Shown piece by piece: positions 26,280 to 35,462 of a DNA stretch of 64,000 nucleotides. The first letter of the stretch is position 1; each line of letters opens with the position of its first letter. A program made the translations under genes and the position numbers. The DNA is from Rhizobium sp. RU33A (GTDB lineage Bacteria > Pseudomonadota > Alphaproteobacteria > Rhizobiales > Rhizobiaceae). The notes under the pieces are model-generated. The model saw nothing but the letters and a program-made list of their open reading frames with translations. It ran no database searches and had not been told where the DNA came from. The DNA lies in contig NZ_FTMQ01000007.1 in the NCBI RefSeq assembly GCF_900156055.1, forward strand, positions 62,001 through 126,000, read 5' to 3'.

Positions 26280-26397
26280 GGCTTCACGGCGGATCAGATT
26301 TCCCGGCAATCCACTTCGTCGTGTCTCGTCAGGACGGCGCTCTACGTAGGTCCGGTCCGTCTTCAAGGAAGTGCTTGTATCGATCTCCGCAGTGGCC

Positions 26398-26413
26398 TAG
26401 TAAATATTTTCCT
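26398..26413. promoter_or_regulatory. Candidate operator (copy 1) for the LacI regulator at 26463
   Basis: TAGTAAATATTTTCCT is 14/16 identical to TAGTAAAAATTTTCTT at 27589-27604. Its core GTAAAnATTTTC is a quasi-palindrome. It lies about 50 bases before the lacI start, which suits autoregulation. Confidence 0.6.
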
Positions 26414-26462
26414 GAGGTTTACCAATTTCCTCGGGAAACAGGTGGAGGAGGGACAGGCCGCC

Positions 26463-27533
26463 GTGGTGACGATCAAGGAAATCGCGAAGGCCGTCGGCGT
26501 TTCGTCGGGGACCGTCTCCCGTGTCTTGAACTACGACCAGACGCTGTCGGTCTCCGAGGCCAAGCGGCAGGCGATCATCGAAACGGCCGAAGCGCTGAAC
26601 TATGCAACGCCACGCGCGCGCAAGAGCGCTCATCTTCCTCCGCTCAATATTCCGATGGCCAGCCATGCGGACGTGTCGGCGCATGTCGCCATCGTTCACT
26701 TCCTGGCGCCGCAGGAGGAGCTCGTCGATCCCTATTATGTCGGTGTGCGGCTCGGCATCGAGGCCCGCTGCCGCGAGTACAAGATCGAGATCGCACGGGT
26801 GTTCAATCCCGATGTGCCCGTCGATCTTGCGATGTTGACGGGCATCTCCGCAGCGATCGTGGTCGGGCATCATCCCAAGGCCGAGATCGAGGCGATGGCC
26901 AAGGTCTGTCCGCATCTGATCATGGCCGACTACAATCCCCGTATGCCGCAATTCGACTGCGTTCGCGCCGATTTGGGCGAGGCGACGACCATTATCCTCG
27001 ACAGTCTGGAACAGGCGGGATATCGCCGGATCGGCTTTGTCGGCGGCTACGAGCTGATGGACAATGATGCACTGATGCATGGAGAGCAGCGCTGCAAGGC
27101 CTTTATCGAATGGCACGAGGCGCGCGGGAGCTACCAGCCCGAGCTCATGGCGCTTGGGCAAAGCGAGCGCTTCGGCCAGAACCTCCGGCTTGAGACCGGC
27201 TATCAGCAGGCGAGATCGCTGCTGGCACTCGATACGCCCCCTGATGCCATCGTGGCGGCAAACGACAATATGGCGATCGGTACCTACAGGGCCATCCAGG
27301 AGGCTGGGATGTCCATACCGGATGATGTCGCGGTGGTGGCCTTCAACGACATTCCTGTGGCGCAATTTCTCAACCCGCCGCTGTCGACCATGCGCATTCC
27401 CGGCGAGCTGATCGGCGAAGTGGCTGTCGACCTGCTTGTCGAGCGGCTGAACGGGCGCGACTATTCCAAGCATGTCACCCTGCCGACCGAAATGGTCTGG
27501 CGCGGCAGCGCGAGAAAGCCCGCGCGCACTTAA
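26463..27533 (+). CDS. LacI-family regulator of the beta-galactoside ABC/GH2 operon
   Basis: This 356-residue regulator has a LacI helix-turn-helix (TIKEIAKAVGVSSGTVSRVLNYD) and a sensor domain with HVAIVHFLAPQEELVDPYYVGVRLGIE, RIGFVGGYELMDND, and VAANDNMAIGTYRAIQEAG. The layout resembles EbgR/GanR-type beta-galactoside regulators. GTG 26463 is chosen because GGAGGAGG ends 10 bases upstream; a GTG at 26466 is an alternative. It is encoded just ahead of, and in the same direction as, the sugar ABC importer and GH2 enzyme. Matching 16-base motifs before both itself and the importer support joint control. Confidence 0.9.
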   Translation: MVTIKEIAKAVGVSSGTVSRVLNYDQTLSVSEAKRQAIIETAEALNYATPRARKSAHLPPLNIPMASHADVSAHVAIVHFLAPQEELVDPYYVGVRLGIEARCREYKIEIARVFNPDVPVDLAMLTGISAAIVVGHHPKAEIEAMAKVCPHLIMADYNPRMPQFDCVRADLGEATTIILDSLEQAGYRRIGFVGGYELMDNDALMHGEQRCKAFIEWHEARGSYQPELMALGQSERFGQNLRLETGYQQARSLLALDTPPDAIVAANDNMAIGTYRAIQEAGMSIPDDVAVVAFNDIPVAQFLNPPLSTMRIPGELIGEVAVDLLVERLNGRDYSKHVTLPTEMVWRGSARKPART

Positions 27534-27588
27534 CTCTTCGTGGAAAGGTTGTGAGATCCTCGTGACTTACTGCAGTGCACAAAATATT

Positions 27589-27604
27589 TAGTAAAAATTT
27601 TCTT
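27589..27604. promoter_or_regulatory. Candidate operator (copy 2) upstream of the sugar ABC operon
   Basis: TAGTAAAAATTTTCTT repeats the motif found before the lacI gene at 26398-26413, in the same orientation. It lies about 83 bases before the binding-protein start in an AT-rich stretch. AAAATATTTA directly precedes it. Confidence 0.6.
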
Positions 27605-27686
27605 GGCTGTCTTCCGATTTTCAGGGATAGTGACCGTCAGGCAGGGGATGGAGCTGCCGCGTTCAACGAGATCTTGGGAGGAAGAC

Positions 27687-28955
27687 ATGGATTATTCTCG
27701 CGCATTCAAGCGCTCGATTTCGGCCACAGTCGCCGGCGCAGCACTTCTTTGCAGCACGGCCGCCTTTGCCGGTGAAGTCACCATCTGGTGCTGGGACCCG
27801 AACTTCAACGTCGCGATCATGAAGGAAGCCGCAGCGCGCTATACCGCGAAGAACCCCGACACGACCTTCAACATCGTCGACTTCGCAAAGGCCGATGTCG
27901 AGCAGAAGCTGCAGACCGGTCTGGCCTCCGGCATGACCGACACGCTGCCGGATATCGTTCTCATCGAGGATTACGGCGCGCAGAAATATCTGCAGTCCTT
28001 CCCCGGCTCCTTTGCCGCGCTGACTGACAAGATCGACTATTCCGGCTTTGCCAAATACAAGGTCGACCTGATGACGCTCGAGGGCGAGGTCTATGGCGTG
28101 CCCTTCGATTCCGGTGTCACCGGCCTTTACTATCGCACGGATTATCTGGAGCAGGCCGGCTACAAGCCTTCCGACATGGAGAACCTGACCTGGGACCGCT
28201 TCATCGAGATCGGCAAGGACGTGAAGGCCAAGACCGGCCATGAGATGATGGCGCTCGACAGTAATGACGGCGGCCTGATCCGCATCATGATGCAGTCCGG
28301 CGGCCAGTGGTATTTCAATGAGGACGGCAGTCTCAACATCACGGGTAACGCCGCGCTGAAGGCAGCACTCGAAACCCAGGCCCGGATCGTCAACGAAGGT
28401 GTGGCCAAGCCGACCAGCGGCTGGAATGACGGTATCAGCGCGCTGACATCGGGCGATGTTGCCTCGGTGCTGATGGGCGTGTGGATCACCGGAACGGTCA
28501 AGTCGCAGGCCGACCAGGCCGGAAAATGGGCGCTGACGGCGATCCCGAAGCTCAATATCGAGGGTGCGACAGCTGCATCGAACCTCGGTGGTTCAAGCTG
28601 GTATGTGCTGGAAGCGTCCGCCGAGAAGGATGAAGCGATCGACTTCCTCAATGAGGTCTATGCCAAGGATCTCGACTTCTACCAGAAGATCCTGACCGAA
28701 CGCGGCGCCGTCGGTTCGCTGCTCGCTGCCCGCACCGGTGAAGCCTATCAGAAGCCGGATGATTTCTTCAGTGGTCAGACGGTTTGGCAGAATTTCGCCG
28801 ACTGGCTCGAGCAGGTGCCGGCTGTGAATTACGGCATCTTCACCAATGAGCTCGATACGGCTGTCACCGCCAATTTCCCCGCGCTGCTCAAGGGAACACC
28901 GGTCGATGATGTCCTGAAGGCGATTGAAAGCCAGGCCGCCACTCAGATCCAGTAA
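27687..28955 (+). CDS. Sugar ABC transporter substrate-binding protein (family 1)
   Basis: This 422-residue periplasmic protein has a Sec signal ending AFA-G near residue 28. The mature domain starts VTIWCWDPNFNVAIMKEAAARY, as in family 1 sugar binders; LPDIVLIEDYGAQKYLQ and YGVPFDSGVTGLYYR form the binding cleft. GGGAGGAAG lies before ATG 27687. Two permeases, a GH2 enzyme and an ATPase follow. The GH2 neighbour suggests a beta-galactoside or similar oligosaccharide as ligand. Confidence 0.92.
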   Translation: MDYSRAFKRSISATVAGAALLCSTAAFAGEVTIWCWDPNFNVAIMKEAAARYTAKNPDTTFNIVDFAKADVEQKLQTGLASGMTDTLPDIVLIEDYGAQKYLQSFPGSFAALTDKIDYSGFAKYKVDLMTLEGEVYGVPFDSGVTGLYYRTDYLEQAGYKPSDMENLTWDRFIEIGKDVKAKTGHEMMALDSNDGGLIRIMMQSGGQWYFNEDGSLNITGNAALKAALETQARIVNEGVAKPTSGWNDGISALTSGDVASVLMGVWITGTVKSQADQAGKWALTAIPKLNIEGATAASNLGGSSWYVLEASAEKDEAIDFLNEVYAKDLDFYQKILTERGAVGSLLAARTGEAYQKPDDFFSGQTVWQNFADWLEQVPAVNYGIFTNELDTAVTANFPALLKGTPVDDVLKAIESQAATQIQ

Positions 28956-28964
28956 GCTATCCCG

Positions 28965-29028
28965 CAGGGGTTTTCTCTCAGGAGCGGACCCCTGTCCTCC
29001 CGGAGACGCGCGGCGGAAACGTCGCGCG
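28965..29028 (+). other. Two intercistronic hairpins after the sugar-binding-protein gene
   Basis: CAGGGGT (28965-28971) pairs with ACCCCTG (28988-28994). Then CGCGCGGCG (29007-29015) pairs with CGTCGCGCG (29020-29028) around a GAAA tetraloop, a 9-bp stem with one G-U. Neither has a T run. They probably stabilise the binding-protein message while letting some polymerase through. Confidence 0.65.
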
Positions 29029-29084
29029 GCTTCCCTTCGCATAACAAGGTTCAGTGACCACTGATCGGGTTCGGGGATAACCGC

Positions 29085-29981
29085 ATGGCCACCACATCCA
29101 GATCCAGCTTGAAGCGCTATTACGACGTCAACGGATGGCTGTTCGTGGCGCCCGCCATCGCGCTGATCTCGCTCTTCATGCTCTATCCGATTGCCCGCTC
29201 GCTCGTTCTCTCCCTGTATTCGGGACGTGGAATGATGCTGAAGTTCTCCGGCACGGGTAACCTCGTGCGTCTCTGGAACGATCCCGTCTTCTGGCAGGCG
29301 CTGCAAAACACTGTCATCTTCTTCATCATTCAGGTGCCGATCATGATCACCATGGCGCTGATCCTGGCGGCCATGTTGAACAATCCGAAGCTGCGCTTTT
29401 CCGGCCTCTTCCGGACGATGATCTTCCTGCCCTGCGTTGCCTCGCTGGTCGCCTATTCCATCCTGTTCAAGAGCATGTTTTCGCTCGACGGCGTGGTGAA
29501 TAACACGCTGCTCGCCATCGGCATCATCGGGGAGCCTATCGGCTGGCTCACCGACCCCTTCTGGGCCAAGGTGCTGATCATCATCGCCATTACCTGGCGC
29601 TGGACCGGCTACAACATGATCTTCTATCTGGCCGCACTTCAGAATATCGACCGCTCGATCTATGAGGCGGCGAAGATCGACGGCGTGCCGTCCTGGGGGC
29701 GCTTTGCGTTTCTCACCGTGCCGATGCTGAAACCGGTGATCCTGTTCACCACCATCACGTCAACGATCGGCACGCTGCAGCTGTTCGACGAGGTCTACAA
29801 CTTCACCGAAGGCACGGGCGGGCCGGCCAATTCGACGCTGACCTTGTCGCTTTACATCTACAATCTGACCTTCCGCTTCATGCCGAGCTTCGGTTATGCG
29901 GCGACCGTCTCCTATGTCATCGTGCTGATGGTGGCGGTGCTCTCTTTCCTGCAATTCTATGCCGCGAGGGAACGTCGATGA
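29085..29981 (+). CDS. Sugar ABC transporter permease (MalF/UgpA type)
   Basis: This 298-residue permease has six predicted helices, the first at LFVAPAIALISLFMLYPIARSLVLSLY. The EAA loop is IYEAAKIDGVPSWGRFAFLTVPMLKPV near residue 190. It would form the channel with the next permease. The downstream gene overlaps its stop (ATGA at 29978-29981). A 129-base gap with strong hairpins separates it from the binding-protein gene. Confidence 0.92.
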   Translation: MATTSRSSLKRYYDVNGWLFVAPAIALISLFMLYPIARSLVLSLYSGRGMMLKFSGTGNLVRLWNDPVFWQALQNTVIFFIIQVPIMITMALILAAMLNNPKLRFSGLFRTMIFLPCVASLVAYSILFKSMFSLDGVVNNTLLAIGIIGEPIGWLTDPFWAKVLIIIAITWRWTGYNMIFYLAALQNIDRSIYEAAKIDGVPSWGRFAFLTVPMLKPVILFTTITSTIGTLQLFDEVYNFTEGTGGPANSTLTLSLYIYNLTFRFMPSFGYAATVSYVIVLMVAVLSFLQFYAARERR

Positions 29982-30799
29982 TGACAACACTTCGCCGCCG
30001 CCTGCCCGACATCGTGCAGTATAGCGTGTTGTCGCTTGCCGCCTTCCTTTCGATCTTCCCCTTCATCTGGATGGTGATCGGGGCGACCAATACGACGAGC
30101 CAAATCATCCGGGGCAAAGTTACCTTCGGCACGGCGCTCTTCGATAACATCGCGTCCTTCTTCGCGCAGGTGGATGTGCCGCTGGTGTTCTGGAACTCAG
30201 TAAAGATCGCGCTTGTTGGAACGGCGCTGACGCTGCTCGTCTCGTCGCTGGCCGGTTACGGTTTCGAAATGTTCCGCTCCAAGCTGCGGGAGCGCGTCTA
30301 TACCGTGATCCTGCTGACGCTGATGGTGCCGTTTGCTGCGCTGATGATCCCGCTCTTCATGCTGATGGGGCAGGCGGGGCTGTTGAATACCCATATCGCC
30401 ATCATGCTGCCGATGATCGCGTCTGCCTTCATCATCTTCTACTTCCGCCAGGCCTCAAAAGCCTTTCCGACCGAGCTTCGCGATGCGGCCAAGGTGGATG
30501 GGCTGAAGGAGTGGCAGATCTTCTTCTACATCTATGTGCCGGTCATGCGCTCCACCTATGCGGCAGCCTTCGTCATCGTCTTCATGCTGAACTGGAATAA
30601 CTACCTCTGGCCGCTGATCGTGCTGCAGTCGAACGACACCAAGACGATCACGCTGGTGGTCTCGTCGCTCGCTTCCGCCTATTCGCCCGAATACGGCACC
30701 GTGATGATCGGCACGATCCTCGCCACCCTTCCAACCCTCCTCGTCTTCTTCGCCATGCAACGACAATTCGTTCAGGGCATGCTCGGCTCCGTGAAATAG
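29978..30799 (+). CDS. Sugar ABC transporter permease (MalG/UgpE type)
   Basis: This 273-residue permease has six helices, starting SVLSLAAFLSIFPFIWMVIGATN. Its EAA loop is ELRDAAKVDGLKEWQIFFYIYVPVMRSTY near residue 165, and it has the MalG-type hallmark MLNWNNYLWPLIVLQSND. Translation is coupled to the preceding permease. The GH2 gene follows 9 bases after the stop, so importer and hydrolase form one transcript. Confidence 0.92.
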   Translation: MMTTLRRRLPDIVQYSVLSLAAFLSIFPFIWMVIGATNTTSQIIRGKVTFGTALFDNIASFFAQVDVPLVFWNSVKIALVGTALTLLVSSLAGYGFEMFRSKLRERVYTVILLTLMVPFAALMIPLFMLMGQAGLLNTHIAIMLPMIASAFIIFYFRQASKAFPTELRDAAKVDGLKEWQIFFYIYVPVMRSTYAAAFVIVFMLNWNNYLWPLIVLQSNDTKTITLVVSSLASAYSPEYGTVMIGTILATLPTLLVFFAMQRQFVQGMLGSVK

Positions 30800-30808
30800 G
30801 ACTTTGAA

Positions 30809-33052
30809 ATGCGCATTATCGAGAATTTCAACCGAGACTGGACTTTTCGCGCCGGATTCGAACCGGCTTTCGCCTCGGCTTCGCAGCCGGGTGAAGAGGT
30901 CCAGCTTCCCCATACGGCGGTAGAGCTCCCCTACAACTATTTCGATGAGAAGAGCTATCAGAAGGCCTTTACCTATCAGAAGATCGTGGCTTGGGATCCG
31001 CGTTTCGAGGGTCGTGAAGTCTCGCTGGTTTTCGATGCGGCCATGGCGGACAGCGTTGTCTATCTGAACGGTGCGGAAATCACCGCGCACAAGGATGGCT
31101 ACACGCCGTTCGAAGCCCGGCTCACGCCGCATCTGGAGGCCGGCGACAACCTGCTGACGGTGAAGATCGACGGTTCGGAAAATCCTGAAATCCCGCCCTT
31201 TGGCGGCGTGATCGACTATCTCACCTATGCCGGGATCTATCGTGATGTCTGGCTCAAGGTGACGGCGCCGGTTTCGATCAAGAATGTGAAGATCGAGACG
31301 CCGGATGTGTTCGCCGAGACCAAGCAGGTGACGGCGAAAGTCTGGATTTCCAATCCGAACGATCAGTCGCTTTCCGGCAAGGTCACGGCGGTTCTGAAGG
31401 ATGGTGCAGGTCAGCAGATAGCGCGGACCGAGGCGACCGTGTCAGGTGCAGAGGTGTCGCTCGGCCTCTCCGGGCTGAAGGGCATCACGCTCTGGGATAT
31501 CGACAATCCTGCTCTGTATCACCTCACCGTTACGCTTGAGACCGCTGCCGGTACCGATGAGACGACGAGCCGCTTCGGCTTTCGCTCTGCCGAGTACACG
31601 ATTGAGGGCTTCAAGCTGAACGGTCGCGTCGTGAAGCTGCGCGGCCTCAACCGCCATCAGGCCTGGCCGCATCTTGGCTATGCCATGGGCCGTCGCGGTC
31701 AGGAGAAGGATGCCGATATCCTGAAGTTCGATCTGGCCTGCAACATCGCCCGCACCTCGCATTATCCGCAATCGAAATACTTCCTCGACCGCTGCGACGA
31801 GATCGGTCTTTTGGTCTTCGAGGAAATTCCCGGCTGGCAGCATATCGGCGGTGATGCCTGGAAGGCGGAGAGCGTTCAAAATGTTCGCCGGATGATCGAG
31901 CGCGACTGGAACCATCCCTCGATCATTATCTGGGGTGTGCGTATCAACGAGAGCCAGGACGATCACGACTTCTATGTCGCGACCAATGCCATGGCGCGTT
32001 CGCTCGACACGACCCGCCAGACCGGCGGCGTGCGCTACATCACCGAAAGCGAGCTGCTCGAAGACGTTTACACCATGAACGACTTCATTCTCGGCATGGA
32101 GGAATTGCCGGGCCACAATCGCGAGCGGCTGGTGCTGCGCGACCAGCGCGAGGTGACAGGGCTCGACCGCAAGGTGCCCTACATGATCACCGAATATGGC
32201 GGGCACATGTATCCGACCAAGCGCTTCGACCAGGAGCAGCGGCAGGCCGAGCATGTCGGCCGGCATCTGGCGATCCTGAATGCGGCCGCAGGCGACCCGT
32301 CGATCTCGGGCTCCACCGGCTGGTGCATGTTCGACTACAACACCCACAAGGATTTCGGCTCCGGCGATCGCATCTGCTATCACGGCGTCACCGACATGTA
32401 TCGCGAGCCGAAATTCGCCGGTTACGCCTATGCCTCGCAGGGCGATCCTAAGGATGGCGTGGTCTTGCAGCCGGTGAGTTTCTGGGCGCGTGGCGAGCGC
32501 AATATCGGCGGCGTGCTGCCGCTGATATTGCTCACCAATTGTGACTATGTCGAAATCCGCATGGACCAGATCGTCAAGCGGATCGAGCCTGACAGGAAGA
32601 CCTATCCGCATCTGCCGCATCCGCCCTGCATTCTCGACCACAGCATGGTCACGCCGGAAGAATTCGGCGAATGGGGCATGACCTGGCGGGATGGAGAACT
32701 CGTCGGCTTCATCAACGGCGAGGAAGTAGTCCGCCGCCATCTGCCGGCCGATCCGCTGCCGACCACGCTGGAAATCGCGGCTGACGACACCGAGCTTAGG
32801 GCAGGCGAGAAGGACACGGTGCGCGTGATCCTGCGGGCGCTCGACCAGGGTGGCAATGTCATGGGCTTCTTTGATGATCCGGTCGAGGTCAGCTTGCAAG
32901 GTCCGGGCCGCATCGTCGGACCCTCGCTTCTCTCCTTCAAGGGTGGCGCCGTGGGCGTCTATGTTGAAGCCGGAAACGAAGCCGGTCACTTGACGCTGAC
33001 TGCGACTTGCCGTCCCTTCGGGACCAAGCGCATCACCTTGAACGTCACCTGA
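30809..33052 (+). CDS. Glycoside hydrolase family 2 beta-galactosidase-like enzyme
   Basis: This 747-residue cytoplasmic enzyme has the GH2 layout: N-terminal jelly-roll sugar-binding domain (GYTPFEARLTPHLEAGDNLLTVKI), immunoglobulin-like domain, TIM barrel and C-terminal beta domains. The acid/base is Glu381 in WGVRINESQ and the nucleophile Glu462 in MITEYGG. RGLNRHQAWPHLG marks the start of the barrel. There is no signal peptide, so it acts on sugars brought in by the surrounding ABC importer. Beta-galactosidase is most likely, but beta-glucuronidase or beta-mannosidase cannot be excluded from motifs alone. It lies between permease and ATPase genes of one operon. Confidence 0.88.
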   Translation: MRIIENFNRDWTFRAGFEPAFASASQPGEEVQLPHTAVELPYNYFDEKSYQKAFTYQKIVAWDPRFEGREVSLVFDAAMADSVVYLNGAEITAHKDGYTPFEARLTPHLEAGDNLLTVKIDGSENPEIPPFGGVIDYLTYAGIYRDVWLKVTAPVSIKNVKIETPDVFAETKQVTAKVWISNPNDQSLSGKVTAVLKDGAGQQIARTEATVSGAEVSLGLSGLKGITLWDIDNPALYHLTVTLETAAGTDETTSRFGFRSAEYTIEGFKLNGRVVKLRGLNRHQAWPHLGYAMGRRGQEKDADILKFDLACNIARTSHYPQSKYFLDRCDEIGLLVFEEIPGWQHIGGDAWKAESVQNVRRMIERDWNHPSIIIWGVRINESQDDHDFYVATNAMARSLDTTRQTGGVRYITESELLEDVYTMNDFILGMEELPGHNRERLVLRDQREVTGLDRKVPYMITEYGGHMYPTKRFDQEQRQAEHVGRHLAILNAAAGDPSISGSTGWCMFDYNTHKDFGSGDRICYHGVTDMYREPKFAGYAYASQGDPKDGVVLQPVSFWARGERNIGGVLPLILLTNCDYVEIRMDQIVKRIEPDRKTYPHLPHPPCILDHSMVTPEEFGEWGMTWRDGELVGFINGEEVVRRHLPADPLPTTLEIAADDTELRAGEKDTVRVILRALDQGGNVMGFFDDPVEVSLQGPGRIVGPSLLSFKGGAVGVYVEAGNEAGHLTLTATCRPFGTKRITLNVT

Positions 33053-33063
33053 GCGAGGCTTAA

Positions 33064-34155
<1,092 letters not shown>

Positions 34156-34243
34156 ACGGCAGGGCCCGATTTGCGGCGGCAAAAGGCGTGTCACACAATG
34201 CTTTGCGCTTCCTCAGCCGGCATCGTCGCGCTAGGCTAGGCCC

Positions 34244-34633
34244 ATGAAAAAGGTCTTCAATCCCCCCTCCGTCCGCCGTCCTTTCGGGCATTACAATCAC
34301 GGTCTGCTTGTGCCCCCGGGTGCGAGCCTGCTCGTCACGTCCGGTCAGCTTGGCATCCGTCCAGACGACACGATCCCGCCTGATGTGACCGGCCAGGCGG
34401 AGCTGTGCTTCGAGGCGATCAAGGGGATCCTGGAAGAGGCTGACATGACGTTCGCGGATGTGATCCGCGTCTCCGGCTTCGTGACGCGGCGGGAGGATTT
34501 TCCTGACTATATGGCGGTGCGAGATCGCTACACGCTCGATCCGAAGCCGGTCTCGACGCTGCTCGTCGTCGGCGGCTTCACGCGGCCGGAATTCCTGGTC
34601 GAAGTCGAGGTGACGGCGGCCAAGGTGGTCTGA
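34244..34633 (+). CDS. RidA/YjgF-family protein, non-canonical
   Basis: This 129-residue protein has the RidA fold signature: YNHGLLVPPGASLLVTSGQLGIRP, QAELCFEAIKGILEEADMTFADVIRVSGFVTRREDFPDYMAVRDRY and a C-terminal EFLVEVEVTAAKVV. Archetypal RidA uses an arginine in the segment just before the last strands to hydrolyse 2-aminoacrylate imines. Here that segment is DPKPVSTLLVVGG and no arginine is apparent, so it looks like a Rid4-7-type protein of unknown activity. It stands alone after the ABC operon, convergent with the next gene. Confidence 0.85.
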   Translation: MKKVFNPPSVRRPFGHYNHGLLVPPGASLLVTSGQLGIRPDDTIPPDVTGQAELCFEAIKGILEEADMTFADVIRVSGFVTRREDFPDYMAVRDRYTLDPKPVSTLLVVGGFTRPEFLVEVEVTAAKVV

Positions 34634-34646
34634 CCTCCGGCTTCTC

Positions 34647-35228
34647 TCAGAAGCTTTCCATCTCGCGGCGCACCTTGGCCATGAAGGTAGCGCGGGTTTC
34701 CTCCGTGCAGTTGTTCATGTCGTAATGGGCGAGGTATTTCACCGGTGCGCCGATCTTGATCTGGGCGCGGAGTACGCGATTGACGATCTTCTTCGGCGGG
34801 TTGCCAACAAGGAAGGCGCGCATCGGGGTCGCGCCATAGGTCATCACGGCGGCGAGCTTCCTGATGTGGCGCAGTGTCGGGGTGAGCTTGCCGTCCACCA
34901 GATCGAAGGAAACGCCGGGCAGCCAGACGCGGTCGAAATAGCCCTTCAGCATGGCCGGAAAGCCGAAGTTCCAGACGGGTGTGACGATGACCAGGCCCTC
35001 CGCCTTCTTTAGGCGGTCAACATAGGGCTGCACCAGCGAGAGGTTGTCGGGGATGTCGTGATAGACGCGGCGGTCATGGGCCGAGAGCACCGGGTCGAAA
35101 CCCTCCTCGTAGAGATTGCAGCCGTCGACTTCGTGGCCGGCCTTTTCCAGGCTTTCGCAGGTAAGCTTGTAAAGCGCCCGGCCGAAGCTTTCATCGAGGG
35201 GGTGGGAGTGGAGAACGAGTACGCGCAT
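34647..35228 (-). CDS. Flavodoxin-fold NAD(P)H-dependent quinone oxidoreductase (KefF/MdaB-like)
   Basis: This 193-residue protein has a flavodoxin-like fold: MRVLVLHSHPLDESFGRAL (FMN/FAD phosphate loop at residues 7-18) and the hallmark VTPVWNFGFPAMLKGYFDRVWLPG near residue 75. Family members reduce quinones or act as ancillary flavoproteins. ATG 35228 begins exactly at the conserved strand; the open frame to 35447 adds only Arg-rich non-conserved residues. It is the last gene on the minus strand after the FAD oxidase, separated by 234 bases, so operon membership is uncertain. Confidence 0.87.
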   Translation of the reverse strand: MRVLVLHSHPLDESFGRALYKLTCESLEKAGHEVDGCNLYEEGFDPVLSAHDRRVYHDIPDNLSLVQPYVDRLKKAEGLVIVTPVWNFGFPAMLKGYFDRVWLPGVSFDLVDGKLTPTLRHIRKLAAVMTYGATPMRAFLVGNPPKKIVNRVLRAQIKIGAPVKYLAHYDMNNCTEETRATFMAKVRREMESF

Positions 35229-35462
35229 GTGAAAGCTCCAGGTCGTTGCCCGCCGCTTTCGCAGTCGGGGTCCAGTTGAAAACTTCCGCGCCGTTTGTCC
35301 CAGCATCCCTGTCCTTCGCCGCCTGATGCCGAGGGATGGGGGATGCCATGTCTGATGTCGCATGGGCCGGCGAGCCGGCCGGGAGTACCTTCGGAATAAG
35401 TTCGTTCCGGCGGTTCTTCGTTGCGGCTCCGGAACGGGAAGCCGCAACGCATCTGGTGAGCC

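Noticed and set aside
24453..26366. 637-codon antisense open frame opposite the MBOAT-like gene
   Set aside because: The plus strand encodes a coherent membrane protein coupled to its neighbours; the antisense product is Glu/Arg-rich and has no recognisable domain.
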